Source: an uncultured Bacteroidales bacterium
GTDB lineage: Bacteria > Bacteroidota > Bacteroidia > Bacteroidales > P3
Length of the DNA: 64,000 bases
Assembly: GCA_946183915.1 (NCBI GenBank)
Contig: CAMHDJ010000003.1
Coordinates: 19,545 to 83,544, forward strand
Reading direction: 5' to 3'
In this document: in pieces, positions 24,032 through 33,520 of the stretch
How positions within the stretch are numbered: the stretch's first letter is position 1
How the letters are laid out: every line of letters begins with the position of its first letter
Position numbers and translations under genes: made by a program
Notes under the pieces: generated by a model
What the model was told of the DNA's origin: nothing
What the model saw: the letters and a program-made list of their open reading frames with translations, nothing else
Database searches by the model: none

Positions 24032-24957
24032 AGATGCAACAGCTTTTTACCACAAGGAATCAGCGAGCGATAGATGCAGAGAATCGGGGTCTGTTCGGTA
24101 CCGAAGGAGTGGTAGAAATGGCCTATACCCGGGTCCATTCCTCCCTCGAAATCAAATACTTGGGTACGCTCATAGAGATCCTCTATCATTTTCCACACCA
24201 GAAGGGTCATACTGTTTCGAAGAGCATCGGCATGAAGAGCCGAGAGCAGAGAGTAGGCGCAACGGTCGTCGAACACCACAAACCGGGATGCCATGAGGGA
24301 TCCATCCTGATTACGAAGCCCGTAGAGCAGCCCTTGCCCCCGCGAGAGGGCCGTGTTGCACACACGCAGAATGAACTCCCGACCGAGGAGATCGCGCCCG
24401 CTGCGGCGTTCCCAGTAGGCGATGTGAAAGTCAGCAAACTCTTCAACGCCCACTTTCCGGTCAAGCTGGTAGGTATCTTCCACAACATCAACACCTTTAC
24501 GTCGCTCTTTGGCAGCCACAGAGCGGAGGGTTGACGGCTCGGGAACGGGGGAGAAACGGTAGGTGAAACGAGACACCGACCGGAATCCACGGCTGGTGAA
24601 CGGCAGAGCATCGGTCGTCTCGGGCGGGAAATTCTGCATGAGCAGCAGGGCCTTCCGGTCTCGCAGCCCGTCGGCCAGCCTGGCCAACACCGCCTGTTTG
24701 GCCTCGCCGTCAATGCCCTGGCGCACCCATGGACCACACCACGGGGTGAGCTGCGGCTGCACGATATACTTCATACCCAGCCGACTGCCATAGAGAAACG
24801 GCATCGATCCGACCACCCGATCGCCATCGAAGCAGAGGATCACATCCCAACGTTTGCCCCGGCAGACGGTATCCATCCACCAATACTGCTGAAACAGAGG
24901 GATACCAGACCCCTCTGTTTCACATAATTGACGGTATACTTCTTTATTGTCCGGCAT
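24028..24957 (-). CDS. GNAT/FemAB-like acyltransferase-fold protein
   Basis: 309 residues without signal peptide. N-terminal SGIPLFQQYWWMDTVCRGKRWDVI and VVGSMPFLYGSRLGMKYIVQP resemble FemAB/GNAT (BioF2-like) proteins; the C-terminal half has LMASRFVVFDDRCAYSLLSA and VFDFEGGMDPGIGHFYHSFG, the typical second GNAT domain ending. Family members transfer amino acids or acyl groups onto cell-wall or other amines, but the substrate here is unknown. Coupled to rlmH. Confidence 0.75.
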   Translation of the reverse strand: MPDNKEVYRQLCETEGSGIPLFQQYWWMDTVCRGKRWDVILCFDGDRVVGSMPFLYGSRLGMKYIVQPQLTPWCGPWVRQGIDGEAKQAVLARLADGLRDRKALLLMQNFPPETTDALPFTSRGFRSVSRFTYRFSPVPEPSTLRSVAAKERRKGVDVVEDTYQLDRKVGVEEFADFHIAYWERRSGRDLLGREFILRVCNTALSRGQGLLYGLRNQDGSLMASRFVVFDDRCAYSLLSALHADALRNSMTLLVWKMIEDLYERTQVFDFEGGMDPGIGHFYHSFGTEQTPILCIYRSLIPCGKKLLHL

Positions 24958-24975
24958 AGCGGGCGGTGCGCCAAA

Positions 24976-25908
24976 CTACAGAATCTTGATGCTCACGCGG
25001 TTGTTCTTGATCCGCCCCTCGCGGGTCTCGTTGTCGCCAATGGGGTCGGCGTCGCCCTTGGCCTCCACCTCGATGCGATCCTTGTCGACACCTCGCAATA
25101 GGAGAGCCTTCTTCACCTCGGTGGCACGCTGGCGCGAAAGACCGATACAATAGGCGGCAGTACCCTGATTGTCAGCATATCCCGACAGGAGTACACTCTT
25201 GCGCTCGTTCTCCTTGAGGTAGTTGGCGATGGTGTCGATGGTGGGGAGCCACGACTCGACGATGGTGGCATCGTTGGGGAAGAAGCGGATGTCCTCAAAC
25301 GTGCGGCTGACCGTGTCGGCGGTGAAGATAGGCTTCTTCTTGGTGCCGAAGTAGAGCAACATACCGACATGAATGACAGGCTCTTCGCGCTGCTCGTTGT
25401 AGTAGTTGGCACCCTTGAAGTACTTATAGTCGATCTCGGCCACCTGGTAGAGCAACTTGTTGCGCATCTCTTGCTTCACCTTCCACTCGTCGAACCCCTG
25501 CAGGGCCGCAAGAGCCTCTTCGCGAGCCTTTTCGGCCAGCGATTCGCGCTGCTTGGCATCCTCGATTTCGGGGTTGATGGCAAAGACGGCGCAGAGGGTG
25601 GCCGTGGCACGCGACGACTTCTGCAAGTAGTTGACCACCGGCGTCATACCGCCCCAGTCGGGCTTCTTCTGCTTGGCGCCGAGCTTGAAGTTGGCGTAAT
25701 CATACGGAAGATAGTATATCTTGGTGTCCTTGGTGTTGAAGTTGGTGAACTTCCAGATGGTGTCGTAGTCGTCCTGACGCACTTTCTGACGGCCCTCGAT
25801 GAACGGCGAGGTCTTCTTCTTTCCGCCACGGGGCCTTGCTTGTGCCATCACGTCAGCGCTGCCAACCAGCAGCAGCATGGCCATCATCAAACTGAATATC
25901 CTTTTCAT
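24976..25908 (-). CDS. OmpA-family C-terminal domain protein
   Basis: 310 residues, signal peptide about residues 1-23 (MMAMLLLVGSADVMAQA). The N-terminal two thirds are not a recognised barrel: a helical segment (LAEKAREEALAALQGFDEWK) precedes beta-rich sequence. The C-terminal about 100 residues form an OmpA peptidoglycan-binding domain: TIANYLKENERKSVLLSGYA, DNQGTAAYCIGLSRQRATEV, KGDADPIGDNETREGRIKNN RVSIKIL. It likely anchors the envelope to peptidoglycan through this domain. Its stop is 19 bases from the start of the GNAT-like gene. Confidence 0.85.
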   Translation of the reverse strand: MKRIFSLMMAMLLLVGSADVMAQARPRGGKKKTSPFIEGRQKVRQDDYDTIWKFTNFNTKDTKIYYLPYDYANFKLGAKQKKPDWGGMTPVVNYLQKSSRATATLCAVFAINPEIEDAKQRESLAEKAREEALAALQGFDEWKVKQEMRNKLLYQVAEIDYKYFKGANYYNEQREEPVIHVGMLLYFGTKKKPIFTADTVSRTFEDIRFFPNDATIVESWLPTIDTIANYLKENERKSVLLSGYADNQGTAAYCIGLSRQRATEVKKALLLRGVDKDRIEVEAKGDADPIGDNETREGRIKNNRVSIKIL

Positions 25909-25987
25909 AGCAGATGCTGTTATTTTCTTGTTTAGTGCTTCTATAACGCTTTTTATTGCATATTATTGTCCCTGTCGGGCGACAAAA

Positions 25988-26695
25988 TCAGCCCTTGCGC
26001 TCGGTGTCGACCACGGTGCCGTTCTCACACACCACGACGCGGGCCGGGAAACGGTCGATCATCATGAAGTCGTGGGTGGAGATGAGCATGGTTGTACCGG
26101 TATTATACCCCACATCGACAAGCAGTTGCATAATCTCGGCCGACGTGACGGGATCCAGGTTGCCGGTGGGTTCGTCAGCCAGGAGCAGTAGCGGATTGTT
26201 GATCAGCGCGCGAGCGATACCGACACGTTGCTGCTCACCCTCAGAGAGTTGGCGGGGCATAGCGTCGGCCTTGTGAGCGATGCCGACGGCATTGAGCGTC
26301 TTCTCGATCTGGGCGCGGATCTCGTCGCGTCGGCGCCAGCCGACAGCCCGGAGGACGAACTCGAGGTTGGCATAGACATTGCGGTCGTCGAGCAGGCGAA
26401 AGTTCTGAAACACAATGCCTATCTGGCGGCGCAGGAGGGGCACTTTGCGCCGGCGGATGTGGGCCACATCCATGCCGCAGACGCGCGCCGTGCCGCCGGC
26501 AATCGGCTGGTCGGCGTAGAGCGCACGCAGCAACGACGTCTTGCCGGCACCGCTCTTGCCGATCAGATAGACAAATTCGCCCGTGTCGATGCTGAGGTTC
26601 ACATCCTTCAGCAGCGGCTCTTCGTCATGGCTAATCACCACGTTTTCAAGCTTCACCAACGGTTCCTTGGGGCTATAGTTCTCGTCTTTTTCCAT
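25988..26695 (-). CDS. ftsE: FtsE-like ABC transporter ATPase
   Basis: 235 residues. Walker A GKSGAGKTSLL, Q-loop FQNFRLLD, signature LSEGEQQRVGIARAL, Walker B LLLLADEPTGNLD and H-loop STHDFMMID. The ADEPTGNLD/FtsE-LolD type and the length match FtsE, which with FtsX links division to cell-wall hydrolase control. No ftsX is adjacent, as often in Bacteroidota. A LolD-like role cannot be excluded. Confidence 0.82.
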   Translation of the reverse strand: MEKDENYSPKEPLVKLENVVISHDEEPLLKDVNLSIDTGEFVYLIGKSGAGKTSLLRALYADQPIAGGTARVCGMDVAHIRRRKVPLLRRQIGIVFQNFRLLDDRNVYANLEFVLRAVGWRRRDEIRAQIEKTLNAVGIAHKADAMPRQLSEGEQQRVGIARALINNPLLLLADEPTGNLDPVTSAEIMQLLVDVGYNTGTTMLISTHDFMMIDRFPARVVVCENGTVVDTERKG

Positions 26696-26721
26696 TCTGT
26701 GTATGCATACAAATCCGGATG

Positions 26722-26729
26722 CAAAAATA
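26722..26729 (-). promoter_or_regulatory. -7 element upstream of the ftsE-like gene
   Basis: Minus-strand TATTTTTG, 27 bases before the ATG. A GTTGG/TTGG stretch near 26742-26748 is a poor -33 box. Confidence 0.5.
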
Positions 26730-26804
26730 CAAAAATAATAGCAACCAACACACTTCGTGCCAAAAACAAATCAACACCCTATTGTCAACTTTGCATCCTG
26801 TCCG

Positions 26805-26888
26805 CTCAAATGCAGAGATGATGCAGAGGGGATGCCTAGTTGATGCCTAGATGATGCCTAGATGATGCCTGGAGGATGCCTGGAAGAG
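26805..26888 (+). repeat. GATGCCTAG tandem repeat
   Basis: Units GATGATGCAGAGG, GATGCCTAGTT, GATGCCTAGAT, GATGCCTGGAG in the 332-base gap between the ftsE-like and acyl-CoA ligase genes. It shares blocks with the lpxB linker repeat and with 6843-6903 and 41040-41098. Apart from two promoters I see nothing else in this gap. Confidence 0.85.
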
Positions 26889-26965
26889 GGTACGGAAACG
26901 GACACTTGAGGACAGCAATTAGTGTTAAAAAACAATTTTTTTTTCGACGTATTGAAAAATGTATG

Positions 26966-26973
26966 TACTTTTG
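26966..26973 (+). promoter_or_regulatory. -7 element upstream of the acyl-CoA ligase gene
   Basis: TACTTTTG matches TAnnTTTG, 54 bases before the ATG at 27028. The T-rich stretch near 26932-26944 is at -33 distance but lacks a clean TTTG. Confidence 0.55.
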
Positions 26974-27027
26974 CATTCTAAAATGTGTAACGAAATTATT
27001 AAAAATAGTTAAAACATATTGTAAGTA

Positions 27028-28890
27028 ATGGCAGAAATCACACGAATTTTCGACCTGCTGGACCATCTGGTAGAGCGCTACCCGAAGGATGACATGCTGG
27101 CCGGCAAAGTGAACGGCGAATGGGTAAAATATTCGTCGCACGACTATTACAAGTATGCACATTATTTGGCCTACGGCCTCTGCGAGATAGGCCTCAAGGA
27201 GGGCGACCGCGTGGTCACCATGAGCGCCAACTGCCCGGAGTGGAACTTCATCGACATGGCGCTGGCCATGAGCGGCATCATCCACGTGCCGGTCTACCCC
27301 ACCCTCTCGACCGAGAACTACGCCTACATTCTGCAACACAGTGAAGCGCAGGCTATCTTTGTGAGCACCAAGGTGTTGCTCGGACGCCTGCGTCCCGCCA
27401 TCGACCAGCTGGAGGTGAAGCCGCAGGTGTTCACACTGGCCAACATCGAGGGCGAACACCGCATGTTGGAGATACTGAAAGCCGGCATCGCCAACCGCGA
27501 AAAATGGATGCCGGAGATCGAACGCCGCAAGCGCGAGATCAAGCCCGACGACTGGGTGACGATGATCTATACCAGCGGCACCACCGGACTACCCAAGGGC
27601 GTGATGCTCAGCCACCGCAACCTCTGCAGCAACTTCCTGGCCCACGCTGAGGTGAACCCCTGCGACAACCGCCACCGCTTCCTCTCCTTCCTGCCGCTCA
27701 ACCACATCTACGAGCGTTCGATGAACTACCACTACCAGGCGAAAGGCATCAGCATCTACTATGCTGAAAACATGGGCACTATACAACAAAACATGCAGGA
27801 GATCCAGGCCGACGGCTTCTGCGCCGTACCGCGCGTGTTGGAGATGGTCCACGACAAGCTCTACGCCGCCGGCAAGGACTTCAGAGGCATGCGCAAACGC
27901 ATCTACGACTGGGCTTTCCGCCACGGCGAACGCTACGACTACACCCTCATGAAGAAGGCCGACATCTTCTACCAGCTGGGGCAGTGGTTCCTCGACAAGG
28001 CGGTCTACAGCAAGTGGCGCGAGAAATTCGGTGGCAAACGGCTCACGGTCATCACCGGCGGCAGCTCCATCCAGCCCCGCATGGTACGCCTCTTCGCCGC
28101 CGCCGGAATCTACATCTACGAGGGCTATGGCCTGTCGGAGACCAGCCCCGTCATCGCCGTCAACGACCCGGCCCACCACCAGGTGAAGATCGGCACCGTG
28201 GGTCCCGTGCTGAGCGGTGTGGAGATGAAGTTCGACGACGACGGCGAGATCCTCACCCGCGGACCACACGTCATGCTCGGCTACTACAAAGACCCCGAAT
28301 ACACCGCCCAGGTGATCGACAGCGACGGCTGGTTCCACACGGGCGACATCGGCGAGCTCGTCGGCGGCCGCTACCTGAAAATCACCGACCGCAAGAAGGA
28401 CATCTTCAAGCTTTCGGCCGGCAAATACGTGGCTCCACAGCTGATCGAAAACCTCCTGCGCGGCTCCGAATACATCGAGCAGGTGATGATCATCGGCGAG
28501 AACGAGAAGCAGGTGGCCGCCTTGATCAGCCCCAACTTCAACACCCTCCACTACTGGGCCCTGAAGTACCACCTGCACTATCGCGACAACGCCGAACTCA
28601 TCGCCCTGCCGCAGGTGCACGACAAGATGCGCAAGGTGCTCGACGAGTACAACAAGTCGCTGGCACCGCACGAGCAGATCAAGCAGTTCCGCCTGGTGGC
28701 CGACGAGTGGACGCCCAACAACGGCATGCTCTCGCCCACCCTCAAGCTGCGTCGCGCCCCCATCATGGAGAAGTACAAGAGCCTCATCGCCGACATCTAC
28801 GGCCGCGAGAAACCCGCCAGCGGCGGCCTCTTCTCGGCCTTCAAGAGCGTCGAGCTCCCCACCATGCCGTGGGTCAAAAAGAATCAATAG
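27028..28890 (+). CDS. Long-chain acyl-CoA ligase (AMP-forming), first copy
   Basis: 620 residues. AMP-binding motif MIYTSGTTGLPKGVMLSHRN (about residues 177-196), then YEGYGLSETSPVIAVN, GWFHTGDIGEL and ITDRKKDIFKLSAGKYVAP, all typical of FadD-like long-chain fatty-acid CoA ligases of the bubblegum/AMP-dependent class. It activates fatty acids with ATP and CoA. A second ligase is encoded at 45645-47429. Followed by a strong hairpin. Confidence 0.93.
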   Translation: MAEITRIFDLLDHLVERYPKDDMLAGKVNGEWVKYSSHDYYKYAHYLAYGLCEIGLKEGDRVVTMSANCPEWNFIDMALAMSGIIHVPVYPTLSTENYAYILQHSEAQAIFVSTKVLLGRLRPAIDQLEVKPQVFTLANIEGEHRMLEILKAGIANREKWMPEIERRKREIKPDDWVTMIYTSGTTGLPKGVMLSHRNLCSNFLAHAEVNPCDNRHRFLSFLPLNHIYERSMNYHYQAKGISIYYAENMGTIQQNMQEIQADGFCAVPRVLEMVHDKLYAAGKDFRGMRKRIYDWAFRHGERYDYTLMKKADIFYQLGQWFLDKAVYSKWREKFGGKRLTVITGGSSIQPRMVRLFAAAGIYIYEGYGLSETSPVIAVNDPAHHQVKIGTVGPVLSGVEMKFDDDGEILTRGPHVMLGYYKDPEYTAQVIDSDGWFHTGDIGELVGGRYLKITDRKKDIFKLSAGKYVAPQLIENLLRGSEYIEQVMIIGENEKQVAALISPNFNTLHYWALKYHLHYRDNAELIALPQVHDKMRKVLDEYNKSLAPHEQIKQFRLVADEWTPNNGMLSPTLKLRRAPIMEKYKSLIADIYGREKPASGGLFSAFKSVELPTMPWVKKNQ

Positions 28891-28911
28891 CGCCCCCCAA
28901 CGGGTAAAAGC

Positions 28912-28942
28912 AGAGGGGCGTCGGCATTGCCGACGCCCCTCT
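28912..28942. terminator. Bidirectional terminator between acyl-CoA ligase and tRNA-Gln
   Basis: GAGGGGCGTCGGC and GCCGACGCCCCTC pair with a three-base loop. On the minus strand it is followed by TGCTTTTACC, so it also ends the tRNA transcript. Confidence 0.85.
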
Positions 28943-28946
28943 CTTG

Positions 28947-29018
28947 TTGTCCTACCAGGACTCGAACCTAGACAAACAGAACCAAAATCTGGTGTGCTAC
29001 CATTACACCATAGGACAA
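28947..29018 (-). tRNA. tRNA-Gln (anticodon TTG)
   Basis: The minus strand folds as a cloverleaf: acceptor TTGTCCT / AGGACAA, D arm GGTGTAATGGTAGCAC, anticodon stem CAGA / TCTG with loop TTTTGGT (anticodon TTG) and T arm GGTTCGAGTCC. CCA is not encoded. It is flanked by the terminator at 28912-28942. Confidence 0.92.
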
Positions 29019-29047
29019 TCCTCTCTCCAAAAGAGGGTGCAAAAGTA

Positions 29048-30310
29048 CTAACTTTTTCCCACGTATCCAAATTTATTTTCTTCCACACTCATTATCAGAA
29101 CCATAATGGGGTACAGACAGCCGATAAAAAGCAGGCCCATCTGGCGCTCCAGCATCGATTCGAATAGGAGGTTGAGCGCCACGACGGCCGTCAGCAGGGT
29201 GATCAAAAAGGCGTGGTTCCTCGACCGCAAGGCCCAGAAGCATGGGGCCAGAAGGAAGACCATCAAGGCCAGCAGGCCCGGAACACCGGCCGCCAACAGG
29301 CTTTCAAGGTACTGATTGTGAGCATTGAATTCCGCTTCATACCCGTAGTCGTACCCATCGGCGGCATACTGTTCCACCTGACGCGCATGATAGTCGCCGG
29401 CACCGTAGCCGACCACGGGGCTCTGCACGTAGGCGTGCCAGTTGCAACGGTTGATGCTGGTGCGGGCGTCGTCCTCCACATTCTCCAGCGTCGACGCGAT
29501 CCGGTTGGTGTAGCTCGGCACCAGCTGCGTGGCTGCCACCAGGCCGATCAGCGCCAAGGCCCCGATGCCAAGGCCGAGTTTCCAGCTGCGGCGCACGACG
29601 GTCAGGTGGACCACACACGCCACCATCGCCATCGCCATGGCCACCATTCCGGCCCGCGAATTGACCACCACCACATAGGCCACCAGCAGCGGCAGGGAGA
29701 GGACCAGGAGCCATCGCAACCAGCCCCTCATCAGCGTCCAGCGCGTGAGGAGCTCGTGGTAGACGAAAACCATGGCCACCACGGCATACAAAGCGATGTA
29801 GGCGTGGTGGTAGACCTCACCGTCCTCGCGCTCGGCGTAGAAAGCCCCCAGAAACGAGGTCAGGCTGGTCCCCTCCAGCATGGCCGCCGACGCCGCCTTG
29901 ACAAGGAAGTAGCCGAACGCGCCGCAGAGCGCCAGCAGCAAGGCGTAGCCCATGCCCCGCAGAAGGCCGGCCGTGAGGTAGGAGGTGTCCGAGACGAGAA
30001 GGCACAGTGGCAGGGCGAGCAGCACGGCTTTCAGGCCGAGCAGCTCCCACCCTGTGGCCAGGTCGGAAGTCCAAAACTGACTCAACGCCAGCACTATCCA
30101 GTAGACAATCGGACCACACAGCACCCATCGCAACGGGCGGCTGAGGGCCGGATTGCCGATGTGCCGCTGGGCGATCACCTTTGTCAGCGTGGCCGCCACG
30201 AGGAGCATCAGGGCCCAGAGGCCGGCGCGCCAGTTGACGGCGATGGCCGCCACGGCCAGCCAGAGGGCGCCATATTGCAGGCAGTCATACCACTTGTAGT
30301 TCTTTAACAT
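29048..30310 (-). CDS. O-antigen ligase / polymerase-like membrane protein
   Basis: 420 residues with about ten hydrophobic segments spread over the length. In the large periplasmic loop the Wzy_C/WaaL pattern is seen: NRIASTLENVEDDARTSINR, VVGYGAGDY and EAEFNAHNQYLESLLAAGVPG, with the conserved Arg and His. Such proteins attach O-antigen or capsule to lipid A core or polymerise O units. No glycosyltransferases are adjacent. It is 14 bases downstream of uvrB and could be co-transcribed. Confidence 0.85.
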   Translation of the reverse strand: MLKNYKWYDCLQYGALWLAVAAIAVNWRAGLWALMLLVAATLTKVIAQRHIGNPALSRPLRWVLCGPIVYWIVLALSQFWTSDLATGWELLGLKAVLLALPLCLLVSDTSYLTAGLLRGMGYALLLALCGAFGYFLVKAASAAMLEGTSLTSFLGAFYAEREDGEVYHHAYIALYAVVAMVFVYHELLTRWTLMRGWLRWLLVLSLPLLVAYVVVVNSRAGMVAMAMAMVACVVHLTVVRRSWKLGLGIGALALIGLVAATQLVPSYTNRIASTLENVEDDARTSINRCNWHAYVQSPVVGYGAGDYHARQVEQYAADGYDYGYEAEFNAHNQYLESLLAAGVPGLLALMVFLLAPCFWALRSRNHAFLITLLTAVVALNLLFESMLERQMGLLFIGCLYPIMVLIMSVEENKFGYVGKS

Positions 30311-30324
30311 AGGCTTTAGGGGAT

Positions 30325-32427
30325 TTATCTGGCCGTTTCCAGCAGGGTTTGCAACTCCTTGATCTCGTCGCGGAACGAGGCGGCGGCCATGAAGTCCAAC
30401 TCTTTGGCGGCCAGCTGCATCTTGCGCTGCCGCTCGCGGATCTCCTTGCGCAGCTGATCCTTGCTCATGGCCATGAACTTCGCATCGAGAGCCGGCGCCT
30501 TCGGGGCGTCGGTGCCGTAGGGGTCGGAGCCCTCTTCGGCCGCCATCAGGGGGTTCTGCTGCTGCTCCTTGTAGGGGCGCGCGGGGGCCTTGCCGCCCAG
30601 TTCGCGCTCCTCGGCGGCCCGTTCGATGACACTGGTGGTGCCCAGGATGGCCTCGGTGCTCTTCACGATCTGGCGCGGCACGATGCCATGCTCCATGTTG
30701 TACTTGATCTGCTTGTCGCGATGGCGGTTGGTGAGGTCGATGGCGCGCTGCATCGAGCCGGTGATGCTGTCGCCGTAGAGGATGGCCTTGCTGTGCACAT
30801 TGCGGGCTGCACGCCCAATAGTCTGAATCAGTGCGCGGTCGCTGCGCAGGAAGCCCTCCTTGTCGGCGTCGAGGATGGCCACCAGGCTCACCTCGGGCAG
30901 GTCGAGGCCCTCGCGCAGCAGGTTGACGCCCACCAGCACGTCGAAGACACCCATGCGCAGGTCGCGCATGATCTCCACACGCTCCAGCGTGTCGACGTCG
31001 CTGTGGATGTATTTACTCCTGATACCCAGATTGATGAGGTAGCTCGTCAGCTCCTCGGCCATGCGCTTGGTGAGGGTGGTCACCAGCACGCGCTCGCCCT
31101 TGTCGACGGTGTTCTCGATCTCGTCAAGCAGGTCGTCGACCTGGCTGACGGCGGGCCGCACCTCGACCACGGGATCCAGCAGACCGGTGGGGCGGATCAC
31201 CTGTTCCACCACCACGCCCTCGGCCTCGCTCAGCTCGTAGTCGGCCGGCGTGGCGCTGATGTAGATGGTCTGGCCCGTGAGGGCGTAGAACTCCTGATAG
31301 GTCAGCGGCCGGTTGTCGAGGGCCGACGGCAGGCGGAAGCCGTACTCGACCAGCGAGGTCTTGCGGCTGCGGTCGCCGCCGAACATGGCGCCGATCTGCG
31401 GCACCGTGACGTGGCTCTCGTCGACCACCAGCAGGAAGTCGTCGGGGAAGTAGTCGATCAGGCAGAAGGGGCGGCTGCCCGGCGCGCGGCCGTCGAAGTA
31501 GCGGCTGTAGTTCTCGATGCCGGAGCAGTAGCCCAGCTCCTGGATCATCTCCACGTCATAGTTAACGCGCTCCTCCAACCGTTTGGCCTCCAGGTTCTTG
31601 CCGATATTGTAGAGGTAGTCGCGCCGCTCGTACATGTCGCGCTGTATCTGCAGCAGGGCGTCGCCCATGTGTTCCTTGCTCGTGAGGAAGTTGGAGGCGG
31701 GATAGATGACCACCTCGTCGAACACCTCGAGCCGCTGGCCGCTGACGGGGTCGAAGCTCTCCAGGCGCTCCACCTCGTCGTCCCAGAAGGAGATGCGATA
31801 GCAGAAGTCGGCAAACGAGGGGTAGACGTCGACCGTGTCGCCCTTGACGCGGAAGCGGCCGTTGGTGAACTCGATCTCGTTGCGGACATACTGACCTTCA
31901 AGCAACTGCATCAGCAGCTGGTCGCGCTGCAGGCGGTCGCCCACCCGCAGGGTGACGGTGCCGCGCTTGAACTCCTCGGGGTTGCCGATGCCGTAGATGC
32001 AGCTCACCGAACTCACCACGATCACGTCGCGCCGCCCGCTGAGCAGCGCACTCGAGGCGCGCAGGCGCAGCTTGTCCAGCTCGTCGTTGATGGCCAGGTC
32101 TTTCTCGATATAGGTGTTCGTGGCCGGAATGTAGGCCTCGGGCTGATAGTAGTCGTAGTAGCTCACGAAGTACTCCACCGCATTGTGGGGGAAGAACTGC
32201 TTGAACTCGCCGTAGAGCTGGGCCGCCAGCGTCTTGTTGTGGCTCATCACCAGCGTGGGGCGGTTGAGCTCCTTGATGACGTTGGCCACCGTGAAGGTCT
32301 TGCCCGAGCCCGTGACGCCCTGCAACACCTGGGCCCGCTGGCCGCTGCGCACCCCTTCCACCAGCTGGCGGATGGCCTCCGGCTGGTCGCCCATGGGCGC
32401 AAAATCCGATACAAGTTCAAAATCCAT
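30325..32427 (-). CDS. uvrB: Excinuclease ABC subunit B
   Basis: 700 residues. Walker A GVTGSGKTFT, the beta-hairpin region YYDYYQPEAYIPATNTYIEKD, DESHVTVPQIGAMFGGDRSR, helicase motifs LLREGLDLPEVSLVAILDAD and TIGRAARN, and the C-terminal UVR domain (QLRKEIRERQRKMQLAAKEL, FRDEIKELQ). Damage-verifying ATPase of nucleotide excision repair. A Gly/Ala/Pro-rich tail linker precedes the UVR domain. Confidence 0.97.
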   Translation of the reverse strand: MDFELVSDFAPMGDQPEAIRQLVEGVRSGQRAQVLQGVTGSGKTFTVANVIKELNRPTLVMSHNKTLAAQLYGEFKQFFPHNAVEYFVSYYDYYQPEAYIPATNTYIEKDLAINDELDKLRLRASSALLSGRRDVIVVSSVSCIYGIGNPEEFKRGTVTLRVGDRLQRDQLLMQLLEGQYVRNEIEFTNGRFRVKGDTVDVYPSFADFCYRISFWDDEVERLESFDPVSGQRLEVFDEVVIYPASNFLTSKEHMGDALLQIQRDMYERRDYLYNIGKNLEAKRLEERVNYDVEMIQELGYCSGIENYSRYFDGRAPGSRPFCLIDYFPDDFLLVVDESHVTVPQIGAMFGGDRSRKTSLVEYGFRLPSALDNRPLTYQEFYALTGQTIYISATPADYELSEAEGVVVEQVIRPTGLLDPVVEVRPAVSQVDDLLDEIENTVDKGERVLVTTLTKRMAEELTSYLINLGIRSKYIHSDVDTLERVEIMRDLRMGVFDVLVGVNLLREGLDLPEVSLVAILDADKEGFLRSDRALIQTIGRAARNVHSKAILYGDSITGSMQRAIDLTNRHRDKQIKYNMEHGIVPRQIVKSTEAILGTTSVIERAAEERELGGKAPARPYKEQQQNPLMAAEEGSDPYGTDAPKAPALDAKFMAMSKDQLRKEIRERQRKMQLAAKELDFMAAASFRDEIKELQTLLETAR

Positions 32428-32743
32428 ACCTCCACATAACGCACCCCTATATTAAATATTGTACGCCCGCGAACAATGTTTTTCGCCCCACTGCCCCTAA
32501 AAAAAACACACAACAAAAACCCCATCCACCCGCAAATCCGCCCTCCGTAACCCCGCTTGTTCTCAGGTTGATACGCCATCATCTCCTACTCATCGCCTAC
32601 TCTGAGCCTTGTCTTCGCCTTGTGAAAATTTACTCGAGTAGGCAATAAGTAGGCGAAGATAACGTTATCACATGTAGAAGAGCCGGTGCTGCCAGGGCGG
32701 CATGGCGGCAAACAGATAGCATAAAAACCTAAACATCAACGAT
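32428..32743. other. Intergenic region between divergent uvrB and DUF6266 gene
   Basis: 316 bases. I see an imperfect inverted repeat around 32585-32658, in which the reverse complement of CTACTCATCGCCTACTC resembles GAGTAGGCAATAAGTAGGCG (32634-32653). No convincing TAnnTTTG box for either gene and no ORF. Confidence 0.5.
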
Positions 32744-33520
32744 ATGGCAAAGCAATACGGCAGTTACATGGGGGGCTTCAGCGGACGGCTGGGGCCGGCA
32801 GTGGGCTACATGTGGAACGGCATCTGGGTGGTGCGCAGCCGCCCGGGGCAGGTGCGCAACCCGCGCTCGGCGGCGCAGATGGCGCAGCGCACCGCCTTCA
32901 AGGCCGAGGTGCAGCTGGCCGCCGCCATGCGCACCGCCGTCATGCAGGGCCTCACACCCGCGGCACGACAGGTGCACATGACGGCCTACAACCTCTTCGT
33001 CTCCATCAACCAGCCCTGCTTCGCGCTGAGCGACAGCGGGTTGGAGGTGGACTGGGAGCACCTGCAGCTCAGCGCGGGCCCTGTGGCGCCGGTGCTGCCG
33101 ATGGCGCCGCAGCTGTCGGCCGACGGCGTGCTGAGCCTCGAGTTCGACCCCAACCACGGCGAGCGCCGCTCGCGCGGGCGCGACCTGGTGCGGCTCTACG
33201 TCTACTGTCCCGAGCTGGAGGAGGGCCGCCTGGCGGCGCCGGTCTACCGCCGCGACCGCCGCATAAGCCTCTTGTTGCCAGACGAGTACGTCGGACGCCG
33301 GCTGGTGGTGTACACCTTCGCCGTCGACGAGCAGGGCAACTACTCGCCCACCACGGGCGTCGACCTGGCCGACCTCGCCTCCCTGCCCGCCGAAGAGGCG
33401 CCCCTCGCTCCCGCAAGCCACGGCACCGCCGTGGCCGACACCGCCGCCGCCAACCCGGCCACCGGCGCCGCGACCGCCCCGACCGACCCCGCGCCGAAGG
33501 AAGATCATGCCTACAAATAA
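32744..33520 (+). CDS. DUF6266 family protein
   Basis: 258 residues. The N-terminus GSYMGGFSGRLGPAVGYMWN, GIWVVRSRPGQVRNPRSAAQ and MAQRTAFKAEVQLAA is the DUF6266 pattern (Gly-rich start, WNG, RSRP, NPR.AQ..QR). The middle is beta-rich, with VRLYVYCPELE and RLVVYTFAVDEQGNYSP. The last 40 residues are Ala/Pro/Thr-rich and look disordered. Function is unknown; related proteins in Bacteroidota occur in many copies and have been compared to bacteriophage or fibronectin-like domains, which I cannot confirm here. It overlaps the next gene by 14 bases. Confidence 0.8.
   Translation: MAKQYGSYMGGFSGRLGPAVGYMWNGIWVVRSRPGQVRNPRSAAQMAQRTAFKAEVQLAAAMRTAVMQGLTPAARQVHMTAYNLFVSINQPCFALSDSGLEVDWEHLQLSAGPVAPVLPMAPQLSADGVLSLEFDPNHGERRSRGRDLVRLYVYCPELEEGRLAAPVYRRDRRISLLLPDEYVGRRLVVYTFAVDEQGNYSPTTGVDLADLASLPAEEAPLAPASHGTAVADTAAANPATGAATAPTDPAPKEDHAYK

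Noticed and set aside
30349..32439. 696-residue plus-strand ORF opposite uvrB
   Set aside because: It mirrors the uvrB frame in GC-rich DNA; composition is Val/Ala/His/Asp-rich with no domain, and uvrB is unmistakable.
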